DNA of 64,000 bases from Hymenolepis diminuta (Eukaryota; Platyhelminthes; Cestoda; Cyclophyllidea; Hymenolepididae): positions 859,846 through 923,845 of the forward strand of contig CAADRB010000005.1 in NCBI GenBank assembly GCA_900708905.1, in the 5' to 3' direction. A program made the position numbers and the translations under genes. Under the pieces are notes generated by a model. The model was given only the letters and a program-made list of their open reading frames with translations, had not been told where the DNA came from and searched no databases. Below, piece by piece: positions 47,760-60,197 of this stretch. Numbering within the stretch: position 1 is the first letter of the stretch; the number at the start of each line of letters is the position of its first letter.

Positions 47760-50700
47760 AGTAGAAGGTAGAAGGCATAGACCGTTGAATAGCTAGGGGA
47801 AAATCAGATGCCTTAACTGCCAGCCCATCCTGCCTAAAACGAGAGTGCCTGTGAGAGTTGCTCACCCCGAGCCAAAACATATACCTGGAGACTCTGAGCT
47901 ATGTTAAACTGCGCCCCATCAAAGTGAAAAATCGATTCGTTTAAAAGAAATGGAAGAACTTCAGGTGATTTTTATCATCGTTTGAAAATATACTTTAAAA
48001 ATTTCAAAGATACCATTAGAAAGAAAAGATGTAAAGCTTTGAAAATATCGTTCCAGGGAGGTGAAAAAGTTTGAATTTTCCAGACTCTGAGTCTGATGAT
48101 TAACGATCTCTGAACAAAGTTAAATAGAATTCGGAGTTTCATCCTCATCAAAAGTTCTTTTCCTCATTAGTAGTTGCATGATTCTCTTTAAAATTAGCGT
48201 AATCCCATCAAGCTTAACAATAAGTTAAATTTACACAAATTCCCATAGGAAGGCACTTTTAATGTAAGACCATAAATAGCACATATGGAGCACCATAACT
48301 TCGTTGTCTTGCTCAGTTATTATATATTCAAAGAGAGGTAGCACAATTTTGTAGTTATGACAACTTGAACTTCTAGCATTTGGATTTTTAAGTATCAATT
48401 TATCGTAGTTTTGAACGCATTTGAGCATTAACCATGCCATTACCTCATCATTAAAATAAGTTCTCTTCACCTCTCCCCTATTGTTGTTTTCGACGAGAGA
48501 TCTAAGGTGAATCTCTAGATTTCAGATCAAATGACCACCATCTAATTAAAAAGTGCAATATCGTAAAGTGAGGAAGTGAAGGTTAATAGTATAGTTCAAT
48601 CAACCTCTTATCATCACATGAATACCAAAGTAAAACTTTCCTTAAACCCAGTTAGGTGTTTTCAGTTAACACAAAACAGTTCTCTTAGATGCATCATATA
48701 CCACCCATTATAAGTAAAATAAAATCGTCAGGGTAATATAAATTTCATTATCAAAGTTTATATTCAGATAAGTAAATGACATCCGGTTAATCAATATATT
48801 AGATTTTTAATTTTAGGTGTATTATAGGACGAAATTTTCCCACTTATTACTTATGACATGACAGATGTGAAAGTCCTTTGACGGCCAATTAATATCGCAC
48901 ATAAATCACAAAAGTAGAAAATTTTTCGAGGGAATTCTTATCGAGTGTGAATTTCACAAAAGGAAAACAGAGAAGAAGAAAACGTAAAATTCATAACAGG
49001 GATACGCATTGGTGTATCATATGCTTGTTACAAATTTATTGAATTTTGTGAAAGAGCAGTGTACAAATGACTTCCCGTAGATAATAAGAGCATTTAGCAA
49101 ACTACTTTTTCGTACATGTTTGCTGCTTTATTTATTTTAAATAATATTGGCAATTACTTTAAATAATTTCATAATTAGATAATTTTTACTTGGCTCTGGC
49201 TTTAACTGACTCGGATTCGATAGAATTTGATGGGGGATGGCTGAAGTACTTTTCATTTTATGAGAATATTAATTTACTTAATAGTATTTATATGAGTAGG
49301 TCTCCTCATGTTAGTGTCCACATCCAAACAGAAGGTACTTTTGTTAAGGCAAAATGAAATAGTGTTAAGAAGAGACCATATTGCTAAGAATGCCAGACGG
49401 CTTGGAGACCACCTGGAAGACATGAATCCTTCAATTAGAGACAGCATGAACTCAATGATCTTTAATCTTATTTGTGACTACTTTGACGGTATTGCTATAT
49501 CGCCTATAGGACAGTTCAAGTTCGGAAGTCCAGTCACTTTTATTAATAAATGCTGTACAATCCACAGAAGAGGTTACAACCTATTTAAGAGCTGACGTTT
49601 CAGAACCGTTTCGAAGCAAGGAACATAAGTTTAAATAATCTTCAGCTAGGTTTCTGAAAGTCAAGACCAAATATTGATTTGAAAAAAACGAAATCCCGCG
49701 CAAAAAAATGTTATTAATATTTGTGGTTCAGAGACGAAGATATTTTCCGTATGATTTTCTTTAAATGTTGAAATTTTGTATTCTGACAGCCTTGAAAACC
49801 TGATGATTACAATTGACGAGAACACTTATTTATAATGATTGTCAAAATGAAGCCAATCAATTGGAAATTTTTCGGAAAATCGGCTTTAGGGTGTTAAAAA
49901 ATGACTTGGAGAAAACTTTCACGAACATCTTTCGAAATCATTATTAGCTATAATCAAAAAATTAAATATTTGACACATTCGCTAGACTCCCTTTCATGCA
50001 TTTAAATTACGCATTAAAATTATGATCTGACATCGAATTATGTAATTTCAAGGCCTTTCGTAGGCATAAAATTACCTTAGTTATCTGGGAAAATGTTTAG
50101 TCGAGTTCACATGATGTGCCAATTTATAAATATCATGGAAGTGGAAGGCAAATTAAGTAACTTGAAAGAAACTGGTTGCGCAGTTTGTCTTCATACTGCA
50201 TTTCCAAGATTTTTCATCCGTGAGAAAAGTCGTCGCACCTAAAATTGTCTTTTAGCAAGTGTTGGAGGTTAATTAGAAGGTTAATTTCACCCCCTTTCAG
50301 CTTCAATGAAGTAAATTGCAAAGACAAAATTAAGTTTTTAAATCATTTAATAAGCAGAGAAAGAACCCTACTTCTGCTTCTTACCTCAGCCATGCTGAAT
50401 TTTAAAAGATAGACAGAGTGACTATTAATGGAAGAAATATAGACCGATTTTTATGACGTGCTAGAAAGTTACTGGTAATTTCTCATGGACCGTCAACACG
50501 ATGGTCAATGAACACTTCTGTTAAGTCAGAAACCATCAGATAAATGCCCATTAGTGTACATCCAGTGATACGAATGACCAACTGCTCCGACTAATTCTGG
50601 ACAACAAGAGGGACTGTAGAATATACTATTTTCGTCGGAGGAGTTCCAATAGGCTTTCCCTCTATCCAAGGGTGGTCAAAATTCTCTCTCAATGACCTGG

Positions 50701-51628
50701 GGAAGTATGTTTTAAAAAAGTTTCTTATGTAGGTTAGAAATTAATACTATTATAATTGGATAATTAAGAAGTGTGCAGTAGAGAAATGGACATTTTGGAC
50801 TGAAATCATCTTCATCACTTATGCACATTTTATAAGTATGAGTCAACTTCTAATGGGTTGTCATACTTTCCTCATTGTAGTGTGAATTGGTGCATCACTT
50901 CAAAAGCACTCCATGAAAGCAAGCGATTTCATTATCAACTGAAGAGCCCTCAAAACATTAACCTCAACAAACCCTTATTCAAATTAATCAATGAATCCCC
51001 TTATGTCTTTAAATTAATACATTTGGGTGTATATTACCTTTTAATTCACTTAATTAGTCTCAAAGTGAGCTAAGTGGAGACTCGCCAGTTATTAAAGTTG
51101 CATTTCTGTGGTCAGGAGTCTTAGAAATATTCAAACTCGAAGGTAAAAGCCACTAAGATTGCCATTATCATAATCTGGACTTGCAATTTCATTAAATTTG
51201 ATAATCTCAAAATTTTATGGATGAAGGTATTGCCTACTCTAGTCTGCCTGTAACTGGAAAGTCTATTCAGTCTTCTGACTGAAGAAAAATGGTAAGTACG
51301 ATTTAGACACTAAGGATATAACAGAGGAAATATTCGGTGAAATTTTGCATCAGAAATATAGGCAGGTAGTTTGCTATTGATCGGATCGCAGATTGGAAAC
51401 GAATGACGAAATTTGTATGTCCGGTAGCTAAATTTCCATAATGCTTTGATCTTTGAAAATCCATTCCAATCTAAATTTAAGTTATTTATGCTATTTACCC
51501 CAACAGCTACTTCATGATCGATCATTGAACGATAATAAAACTTATATGAATATTTAACTATCTAGATATATCCCACGCATACACCCAACTTTTAACATCG
51601 CGATGAATTTTAAGTCCTTGCTAACGTG
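47760..51628. other. AT-rich intergenic sequence, one open frame of uncertain meaning
   Basis: A plus-strand frame at 49308-49595 encodes 95 residues with mixed, protein-like composition (ARRLGDHLEDMNPSIRDS region). It has no recognisable family and no supporting splice or promoter evidence. Nothing else was recognised. Confidence 0.4.
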
Positions 51629-51634
51629 GATATG

Positions 51635-51847
51635 TGGAGTGTACAAGGCTGACCAAAGGGATCTTGCGCGCACTGGAACATTCTGGAAAGCGTGGACCAG
51701 ATCTACCGACTGCGTATCGAGCAAGAGCGGAGGTGCGTGCAGAGGCCTCACAGCCAATCAGCGATCAATATTCGTGCAGCGTGGTGGTAATTATGCTCAA
51801 AATTACCGAGGCCTAGTCAAAGGCTTATTTGTGTAGTGTTCGCTACA
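51635..51847 (+). mobile_element. Solo LTR of the gypsy (CsRn1-type) family, with target duplication
   Basis: A 213-bp unit beginning TGGAGTGTACAAGG and ending GTGTTCGCTACA, flanked on both sides by the identical hexamer GATATG (51629-51634 and 51848-51853). TG/CA ends and a short direct duplication are diagnostic of LTR integration. It aligns with the 5' LTR of the relic at 21415-21754, sharing the start, the GAAC-rTTCyGGAAAG block, CAGCCAAT and AGGCTTATTTGTGTAG. No internal coding region is present, so the internal part was removed by LTR-LTR recombination. Apparent 60-77 codon frames across it are not genes. Confidence 0.8.
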
Positions 51848-52199
51848 GATATGTTTTTTAAAATTATTACTATTTTATTTGTTACATAATTTGACATAAC
51901 ATTTTGTCTGATTTTACAATAAACTTTTTGTTAGCAGGTTGCAAAGCAAGAACAGGCATTACTAACCTCTAAATGGATGAGAATTGTACTTTTGTAAGTT
52001 GATGACTAACGAATATCAATAGATGTGAGTTCGCGTTGGTGGTTTGATGTTCTAGTGCATTCAGATGATGTGTCAGATGACATTTATTGAAATTCACTCT
52101 ACGCATACAATGAGTAATTTAATTATAGCAATCAATCGATGACAGCTAGCTCCTTTAGTTTTTTGTTTAGACCATTTCAACAGAAAATTCTATCATAGA

Positions 52200-52315
52200 T
52201 GAGATCTGAACAAGGGATACATACTATTCAAAATTATTTTAACTGAGGTGGTGATAAGGGTAAATCAGGAGATTTCAACCTTGAAACCTAGATTTCTACA
52301 TAGTTTCACAAGCAC
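52200..52315 (+). repeat. Dispersed repeat, copy 2 of three
   Basis: CTGAACAAGGGATACA, ACTGAGGTGGTGATAAGGG, GAGATTT and CTAGATTTCTACATAG match the 44.1 and 53.4 kb copies in order. Confidence 0.6.
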
Positions 52316-52651
52316 TTTTGGTCTCTTTGTCCACATAACCTTATTTCTTTAAAACTTCTGAGAGTGCTAGATTCGCATTTAGCTGAATAAGCAAGTGAAG
52401 GAAAATGTCAGTTGTCGCCTTTCAAGGGCGGAATTTTGTCTTCAAGTAAATTTGCTTAATCTCATCCACTGACATGACGCCTGATTGTAAAAGAAAGTCT
52501 GCACTCGAATTGATGAATTTTAAAGGGTTGAGTGGTTGTGGCACTCCCATTTTTAGAGTTATAGGGCCGTATGTTGGAAAAAGTCTTTAAGATTTTTCGC
52601 ATAACAGTCTAGATAGCAGATGCTACTACCCTAGGCGATTTTAAAATAGCT

Positions 52652-52682
52652 GAGTTCACTAGAGTTCACTTAAGGTGAACTC
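52652..52682. promoter_or_regulatory. Three-half-site element, copy 1 (DR4 plus inverted half-site)
   Basis: AGTTCA at 52653-52658, four-base spacer, AGTTCA at 52663-52668, seven-base spacer, then TGAACT at 52676-52681. The same layout recurs at 55930-55960. AGTTCA is a hexamer of the nuclear-receptor half-site type. Whether it is a real response element or just a conserved part of a repeat cannot be told from sequence. Confidence 0.5.
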
Positions 52683-53394
52683 TACAATCGGTTTATTACT
52701 ATATTTCGTATGCCATTTTTCGACTCCAAATACACAAATATTTAGCCCAAAAAATAAATAAACTGTCGAGAAGGATAGTGATATTTCAATATTTCATTTT
52801 CACCAGCCAGATTCCTACAGTTGACAAAAATTCCATGGGCCAAGTATTAAGAATTTCGTACGAAAACTCCCATAAGACACCATTAGACATGTTTTGACTA
52901 CTTCATATCTTAGTGCATTGTCGAAAAACACTGTTTAGATGGGAAGGAAAGGATAAAAAAGGGAAGTCAGTCACTCTTATCGTGTCTTGATAGAATTTTA
53001 TCATTTTACCACAGCATTCAGCCTTCCTTTAACAGTAATAGACAGTGCAAGATGAACGGGACTGAGTACCGAACTCATGATTTTTTGAAATATCAGACCT
53101 GCACATTGACAGACACGTCACCGGTATACATACATACGTACTTACCTATCTACAGCCAGAAACAACATCACACAGGTATGCGCGTAGACAACGTATTGAT
53201 CGAGAAATAGGTTTAGCCGAGAAATCACGAAAAATGCATAATTTCAAACACCACACACGAAATTGGGTACGAATGCCAAGCGAATTAAATCTCACAAGAT
53301 ATGCAAACTTCATGCACAATCACAATTAACATTAAACAATGATTTAGAATTTGGACTATTTATCTAAATGGTATCTAAATAAATAGTTGAATCA

Positions 53395-53515
53395 TATATA
53401 CGGTTTGAACAAGGGGTATATTGCTTTCGATAGTGCTTTTATTGAGGTGAGGAGAAAGTGAAATTTTGGGATTTTGGTCCTGAACTCTAGATATCTCTAC
53501 AAATCTTGCTTGGTA
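53395..53515 (+). repeat. Dispersed repeat, copy 3 of three
   Basis: TTTGAACAAGGGGTATA, GCTTTCGATAGTGC, ATTGAGGTGAGGAGAAAGTG, TTTTGGGATTTTGG and CTCTAGATATCTCTAC line up with the 44.1 and 52.2 kb copies. Confidence 0.65.
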
Positions 53516-55929
53516 TATTTGCAATTTTGTCATTTACATAGTCATAGTCAGGATTACTATATCTGCAAGGTTTCTGATTAAATTAAAATGGCGATTACAA
53601 CAGCCAAGTTGGAAAAAGACAGAGAACATGGCAGAATCTCTTACGGTCTCATAACTAGTAGGCTTAATAAGAGAGTAGAATTAACCCCAATATGAAGGAC
53701 CTCGATAATCAGGAAAATCGGAAAAGGAAAGTAGAACAGAGTGAACTTCAATTTTTAGTAGGTAGGAGACGGGAAATAATTAAATAAATTGCGATATGGG
53801 CTAACAGCGGGCAGGAAGCAAGTTCAATGCAATCTTATTAAAATTGAAGAAACATCTTCATATAGATTATAGATTAAAACTTTTTCAATAATATTTGAAT
53901 TTGCAAAAAATAATATCCCCAATTCGCCTATGAGAATAGAGTATTGTCATCTACGTTTGATACACACTGAGCTTTAATATGATGACAGTGAAGAACCGTG
54001 AACTGACGCACCACAGTGAATAACCAGATTGTGCATCTGAAACGTCATCGCCAGTCTGTGGACAAGTATGACGCATTTCGTTGACTTGTATATGTTTGGG
54101 TCTCTTGCAAGTTAAATATTGTATATTTTTTTCTAGTCTCCAACTTTTCTATTATACACCACCACGCTCATTTATGGTGGCTTTCAATATACTTGCAATA
54201 TTCATTCAAAATTGGTTAGTGGATAAATATCTGGTTTCGATCCTAGATATCCTGCAAGCTATTCAGTTCTAATTTTTATCCATGTTAACATCACAACAAG
54301 ATAAAGATATGACAAGACAGTGATGAGCAAGGTTCATTGAGAAAGAAACAGATGAGGAGGCGAAAGTAAGAGCAAATCAAGGAATAGCATGAACATTTTG
54401 AAGAAATCTAGGGTACCTATGGAAGTGGTAAACAAGGCTAATAGGGAACACTAGCTGGAGGCTTAATGCTCAGTTAAGTGTAGAACTCTCAAGTGGATCA
54501 TTCACCTTAGACCATGTAGCTATGAGTTTACATTAAAGGAGTAGGCGAATGAAACACTTAAGTGGACAAAATTTTAATTTGAAAACATTTACTAAATTTT
54601 ATGAATATATATTAAATTATCATTTCCGTCTTCTGGTTAGCAATTTTACCACATAAACGGTAAATCTTGATATCCTCAAATACGTAACCATCGTAATTGT
54701 TGCGTCCCAAGCCAACTTTTTCAGACTGAAATTTTCCCTTAATTGTGTTCCTCCTCTTTTCTCCTATAATGTGTCCTTAATCAGCTCTATTCCCTATACT
54801 GACCCTTATATGTTCAGTGACCCCAATAGATGTGAGCATGTAAACCCCCGGTTGAGCCATCCTCTCATGGTTAAATTTTTCATGTACTTTTTAATCAACT
54901 AAAATGGACCTTTTCTGTGGTGATGACTTCTCCCCTACTTTCTGCTCCCCGTATGTGCAAGTATCAAGATTTACACTCTGACGTCCAGGGAGCGTAACGG
55001 AAGACAATATGCATTTGAAAATAACATCAACTCAAACATATTCGCGTAGGAATGTGCAGAATAAGTAAAGAGTTCCTCCCTTTGAACTATATCCAGAAGT
55101 TTCCCAAGTTATCGGCAAACCATGAAATTAGAAACAGAGATGGAGATGATTCATTGCAGAAGTATCCGTTTAGAACAATTCGAAGACCATTAGGAACCGT
55201 CAGTCAAAACGCAAGATCATAGGTTGTTAAATATGTTCTCATGTTCCATTTTTTATAAAAAGCTGTTTAGTAAATACATTTTTTATGGGCTACTAAGAAA
55301 TCACTCTTTATATTCAGATTTTGCATAATTTTGGCAATTCAATCACTTCTTGTCCCTCAAAACATATCACCAGATTAATGGTTTAAACCATGTTTCTTAA
55401 AAATTCGACACCTTCAATTAACAATCAATTTAAACATCGTAAACCGATTTATATCTAACTCGTGATAAGGCATTTGAAATTACTCATAGAATATGGTCAA
55501 CATTTATCATATGATATATTTCGTACCTGTACCTAAATATAATATATGTTTTTGATGCCGACGTTATCTTTAATTTTAAATTAAGGGCCACCTTTTCCCA
55601 TGTGTAAAGCTGACATTAATCTTGCTCATGGAAAAAGCTTAACAAGTTTTATTAATGAGATTGCATCTGAACACGCCAAATAACAAGACAGTTTAGTAAA
55701 ATCTGAAAATGAGAACGCGTGAGTGTTTGAGTAAATCAGAATGTCAGACATCTCACTTTGTTTTAAATCGAAAATCTCTGAGTGATACTCACTTTCCAAC
55801 AATATGCGAGCGTTTCAGGGATAAATTTTCACGATTTAATCCTTGAGTCCAGATCCCCGATGTTTGGAGATTGGTCGACTAGTTGATTTAATCTTGCCAT
55901 TTTGATTCATTTGTTTTTTATTTGCGGTA
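53516..55929. other. AT-rich intergenic sequence, nothing recognised
   Basis: No gene, RNA or further repeat recognised. Confidence 0.5.
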
Positions 55930-55960
55930 CAGTTCATCGGAGTTCACTCAAGGTGAACTC
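55930..55960. promoter_or_regulatory. Three-half-site element, copy 2
   Basis: AGTTCA at 55931-55936, four-base spacer TCGG, AGTTCA at 55941-55946, seven-base spacer, TGAACT at 55954-55959. It is identical in layout to 52652-52682, while the DR4 spacer differs completely (CTAG there). Confidence 0.5.
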
Positions 55961-57802
55961 AATTGACAAATCGATTATCAGATTTAAAACGAGTTATAAA
56001 TTAAACGCACATTGATACGTCGTATTTTGAATGAAGAATAGATTGGAATTAAAATGAACTGAATACAGCTTATTGGGTTGCTTAGTAAAATGTACTGAAT
56101 TTAAGAAAAGCACACAAACATGGAATGGTTGATTAGACTTGCACAGCACTGTTCGTAGTTCAACTGCTCTTTGGACGAAACCAGTGAGAAACGGTTAGGA
56201 TAAGAGTTTAAAATGAAAAATTGATTTGCGCACGAATGCACCTGCATTTAATGCGAACACACCCGATCACGCTTGTGATCATAAAGATTGATACAAACAC
56301 GGCTTGACGTTAGTCTATTTAGGTGCGTAATCATCAAATGGAACACTGATCAGGGATTTCCATCACTGCACAAAGTATGCTCCCATTTCTTCATGAAGGC
56401 AATTTTCTTTTCTTGCAAAATGATGTGTACTGATAGAATCAGACAAACACTCGAAACGGTTTCTCGATTATTTACGACAAGAACCTTTGAAATAATCGTG
56501 TGTGCTGAAAGCATGAGCCACCAGTTGTTATCATGGGGGGCACATAGAGTTATAAAAGTTATTGATGCTCTGAAATTCCTGCCAGCAGTTTTATTGCCTC
56601 TTACCTGAGAGTAGTAGTCAGCTAGGTTGACACTTGACAGATTAAGGATATATAAAAGAGTCAACCCTCAATCAACCCTCTCCGAAAATAATGATGTACT
56701 CAACTATTAAATCTTTGTGGATGGGAGGCATGAGCTTTCTTGTAAATGGATGGCCTTTCGTTGAACCGTTTCTCTTTTCTTATTATTATTGCAAATGTGA
56801 AGGTCTAATTAAAAAAAATTAGAAAGCATCCAAATACGTAGAACTGTGGAACAGTCTAATAAAGGGTTAAGGGCTAATGCCATAGCATCTGCATGACGAA
56901 CAGTAATAATGGTTATCTAAATCAATGAGCGGGCCAATTAGCTCTGAACTCAGTAAGCATATATTTACACAGTTACAAAAGGGATAAATCACGAAATTTG
57001 AACATTGAATCTAACGCACATTCAATTCAAACACTTCAATTAAGAGTTATTTTCCCATTAAAGTCTCTTAAGTTGTTTATAGTTGACAGTTACCGAAGTA
57101 ATGTTTTCAGACGGCTTGGCGATAATCAGTACCCTCTCTTCACAACTAGATTCACATACTGCTTTTTAACTATTTTAATTGTCTCTCAAGCTCATTTATA
57201 AATACCCTAGTATAATCCTCCCCTTGGCCGGATATCAACGTACCTTGGTTTCTACCACACATCTGATTACCTCCTCTCCAAATTCTACCAATCAAATTCA
57301 ACAGTCAGATTCCTTATCCAGCTCCTTTTTTTTATCTTCAGCTATCCTATCTTCTTCTCTGTAACCCTCTCTCTTTGCTAAGCCTCGTTTAAGTTCTATT
57401 ATTACCAAATTCGTGTCCTTCTTCTTACAGTTTGAAGCTTTACACTTTGTGCCTCCTACAAATCATTAGAACATGAAGCAGTCGAAAATAAGAAAAAAGT
57501 AAAAGGCAAAACTCTGAATCCTAGAATAAAATTTAGTGGACTCTAGTTCTACTCGACCCATTCCCTTAATCTATATTTGACTGCTTCATTTTTCGCCGTG
57601 TTCAGAAGCTTTTCCATAAGGAAAGAATTGTAGTTTTTTGACTCGCCGTGAGTAACAAATACCAAATAAAGAGAGAAATAGTCGAATAAAGTGGAGAAGA
57701 AAATCAGGGCGTCAAAAGGGTCTCACTTCATTTTGGATTTAAGTGGTACATTTCTGTTTATTGAGTAGTCTGCTGCTCTAATGTTCTAAATGACAAATTT
57801 CT
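55961..57802. other. Intergenic sequence, no supported gene
   Basis: Overlapping open frames of about 105 codons on both strands at 56288-56664 have no family resemblance. A CT-rich, TATAAATA-containing stretch lies at about 57195-57375. Confidence 0.45.
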
Positions 57803-57845
57803 GGATTTGTCACCCGCACTTCTGAGTGAATTCATGTCTGCAATA
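57803..57845 (+). repeat. Short dispersed repeat, copy 2 (partner at 28.1 kb)
   Basis: See 28128-28175. The shared core is CTTCTGAGTGAATTC versus TTTCTGAGTGAATTC, with matching flanks. Confidence 0.5.
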
Positions 57846-60091
57846 TCCAGACACATCTGAAGCTTCTCCGACTCCCTGGATAATTTTCAACAAACAGCTA
57901 TGTTTACCGACAGAGGTTATCTGACTTATGCATTTATCATAATGTCCTTTGATTAGAATTCAGCAAATATTTAAGCTATTAAATTAATAAGCGGAAATCG
58001 CTACTTTTACCACTTAATTTAAAGGAGCTATCTAGGTAATATTAAATAGTTGCCGTATAAGCCTCATGCGTGCTAGATGTGTACGCAACCTTACTAGGCA
58101 AATGGAAATCACGCCTTCACGCATTGAACCGTTGACTGGATCAGGTCATATAGTCATCTATCGTCGTCGCTCTCGGTGAGGATTGCGGCCAGTTGGCGAA
58201 ATGACCGCCTCTTCTTACTACTTGTACCTTTTAATTCTTGGCTCCTGTTTTCATCACTCATCCATCTTATGAACTTGAGGTTCTTTCATATTTACTCGCC
58301 TTATCTTTTTACCTTAAATATCTATTTCCTACAGCTGTCAATCTTTTAGTATGGGCAAATTTACCAAGGAGACATTACCAAATGTTTATTTTCGTCAGCT
58401 AATCAACCCTGCAATCGTAACTATGACGTAATTCAGTTAACTTTTATGTATTAAGTACCCAGAAAGGAAGATGATGAACTATGAAAAGTAGAATTTTAAA
58501 ACATCAGAACACCAGGCAGTGAACTCTACTCCAGATGAGAAAATGGATAATATAATACAGTAAGTCCGTTTTACTGTCCTGATCTCATTACCTAAAATTG
58601 ACCCCCACTCTAATTCTTCCTTTATTGTAATGTTTAACCGTTCATCCCGTTAAGACGCTTTCCAAAAATTGAATCTTGTGAAACTTTTTCCGCAGTGTCG
58701 TGGAAAATGCTAATATTACAAGTGCGAATTGTCAGGAAGCAAAACCAAATGGTTTCGATGCACTCGACTGAAAGAATCTATGGATTTATTTAAGGGGTGT
58801 CAAACCCATTTCCTCGTTACGCACTCAGACTGCACTGACTGATATCGCTATGACAATGCCTACAGCATTTTTTAGCTTGTCATAATTTAAAACATTGAGC
58901 TATTGCCACATATTTATAACAGCCACGTATTTACACCATGTGGTGCGTCCTTGTCACCTCAGAATGTGTATTTTTAATGCCCCCATAATCTGTAGATCGT
59001 CAAATTCATCCTAAATCTGCTACGTCAATTAGCCAGATCTAACGCTAGATCTTCATTCTCATTAAGGTAATATTACTTACCTCAAATTAATTTCGCTGAG
59101 CCAATAGCAGAACATGTGAACAAGAAAATATCTGAGATTTTAAACAATAGTATATTGTATCAATGTAGAATAATTGTTCTATATAGTGACCGCTAATCCC
59201 CTTGATCGATATGATAGTATCAAAGACAAGATTTGGACACGAGACGCAAAGTTTTCTGTAAAGCGCCGAGGGGAAAGAATTTCAGGATTTTCTACGCAGC
59301 TTGAAGTGTCTGAAAGACCTCCATGGCTTCCGTTTTGCTGACGATTTGCCGCAGTATTGTTTGCATTTTTGTTAACACACTTTTCAAGCATAAGTTTAAA
59401 GATTAACCAAGAAGAAGATCAAGTGTAAAGATTGGGAGTTGTAGATTTGACAGGGACCTATTAATCATTCGAAATTTATTCCAAAATAGTATGACTTTGT
59501 GACGTGATTTCGATTTTACTTATAAATTTCAGACCAACCACTCCCATCTTCTCAAATTAATCTGATTAATAATAAATCGATTTTTTTATATTTACTTGTC
59601 TTTCAAATGACTCAAAGTTCTATTTATTCATGATGATTTGTGATTTGACTGTTTGTTGGTTACTGTTTCGATAGCAACGAACAACTCCATAGCTATGAAT
59701 TTGAGATTGGCACCACCACCCAGTATTTTAAACTCCAGCGAATCTTCTGTTTTTGGTTTAATTAGAATTAGATGTAAATAAATGCAAATGTTTCCTCATG
59801 ATAGCTGCCACCCAGTGCAATTTTCAACCAATCACCGTCAATATGTTCTCTAGTATGTCCGTTGAGTAAGGTTTTAGGAACAAATAAGCACAAATACCAG
59901 CTGTAGCTCTCCACTTTTCAGTTAAAGTTTTGTATTGTAGGCCACCAACTAAGTTGGTAATGAGGTCAAATTAGCAATCATTTCAGCCAGCTCATACGCA
60001 CTTGCCTGCAAGCAGGGTGGACCAAGCAGACAAACTTGAAGGTATATTGTCCATCTGCTCTATGAGCAGACATAATCACCTTCATTCCTCA
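57846..60091. other. AT-rich intergenic sequence, nothing recognised
   Basis: Short chance frames only. Confidence 0.5.
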
Positions 60092-60197
60092 TTGTGGTAG
60101 CAATGTGACAGCTTCCCCTCACTCTTAGCAATACTTATGCTTCTTGGTCCATATTTACATCTTCACACATCTTATAGACCTTATACCCTTTCATATG
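60092..60197 (+). repeat. Dispersed repeat, copy 2 (partner at 36.1 kb)
   Basis: GTGGTAGCAATGTGACAGCT, TATGCTTCTTGGTCCAT, TCTTCACACATCTTATAGAC and CCCTTTCATAT parallel 36082-36190. Confidence 0.6.

Noticed and set aside
51603..51836. Overlapping frames of 60-77 codons on both strands
   Set aside because: They lie within the solo LTR and arise from its higher GC content.
56288..56664. Two overlapping frames of about 105 codons on opposite strands
   Set aside because: No recognisable domain on either strand, and neither has convincing start or splice context.
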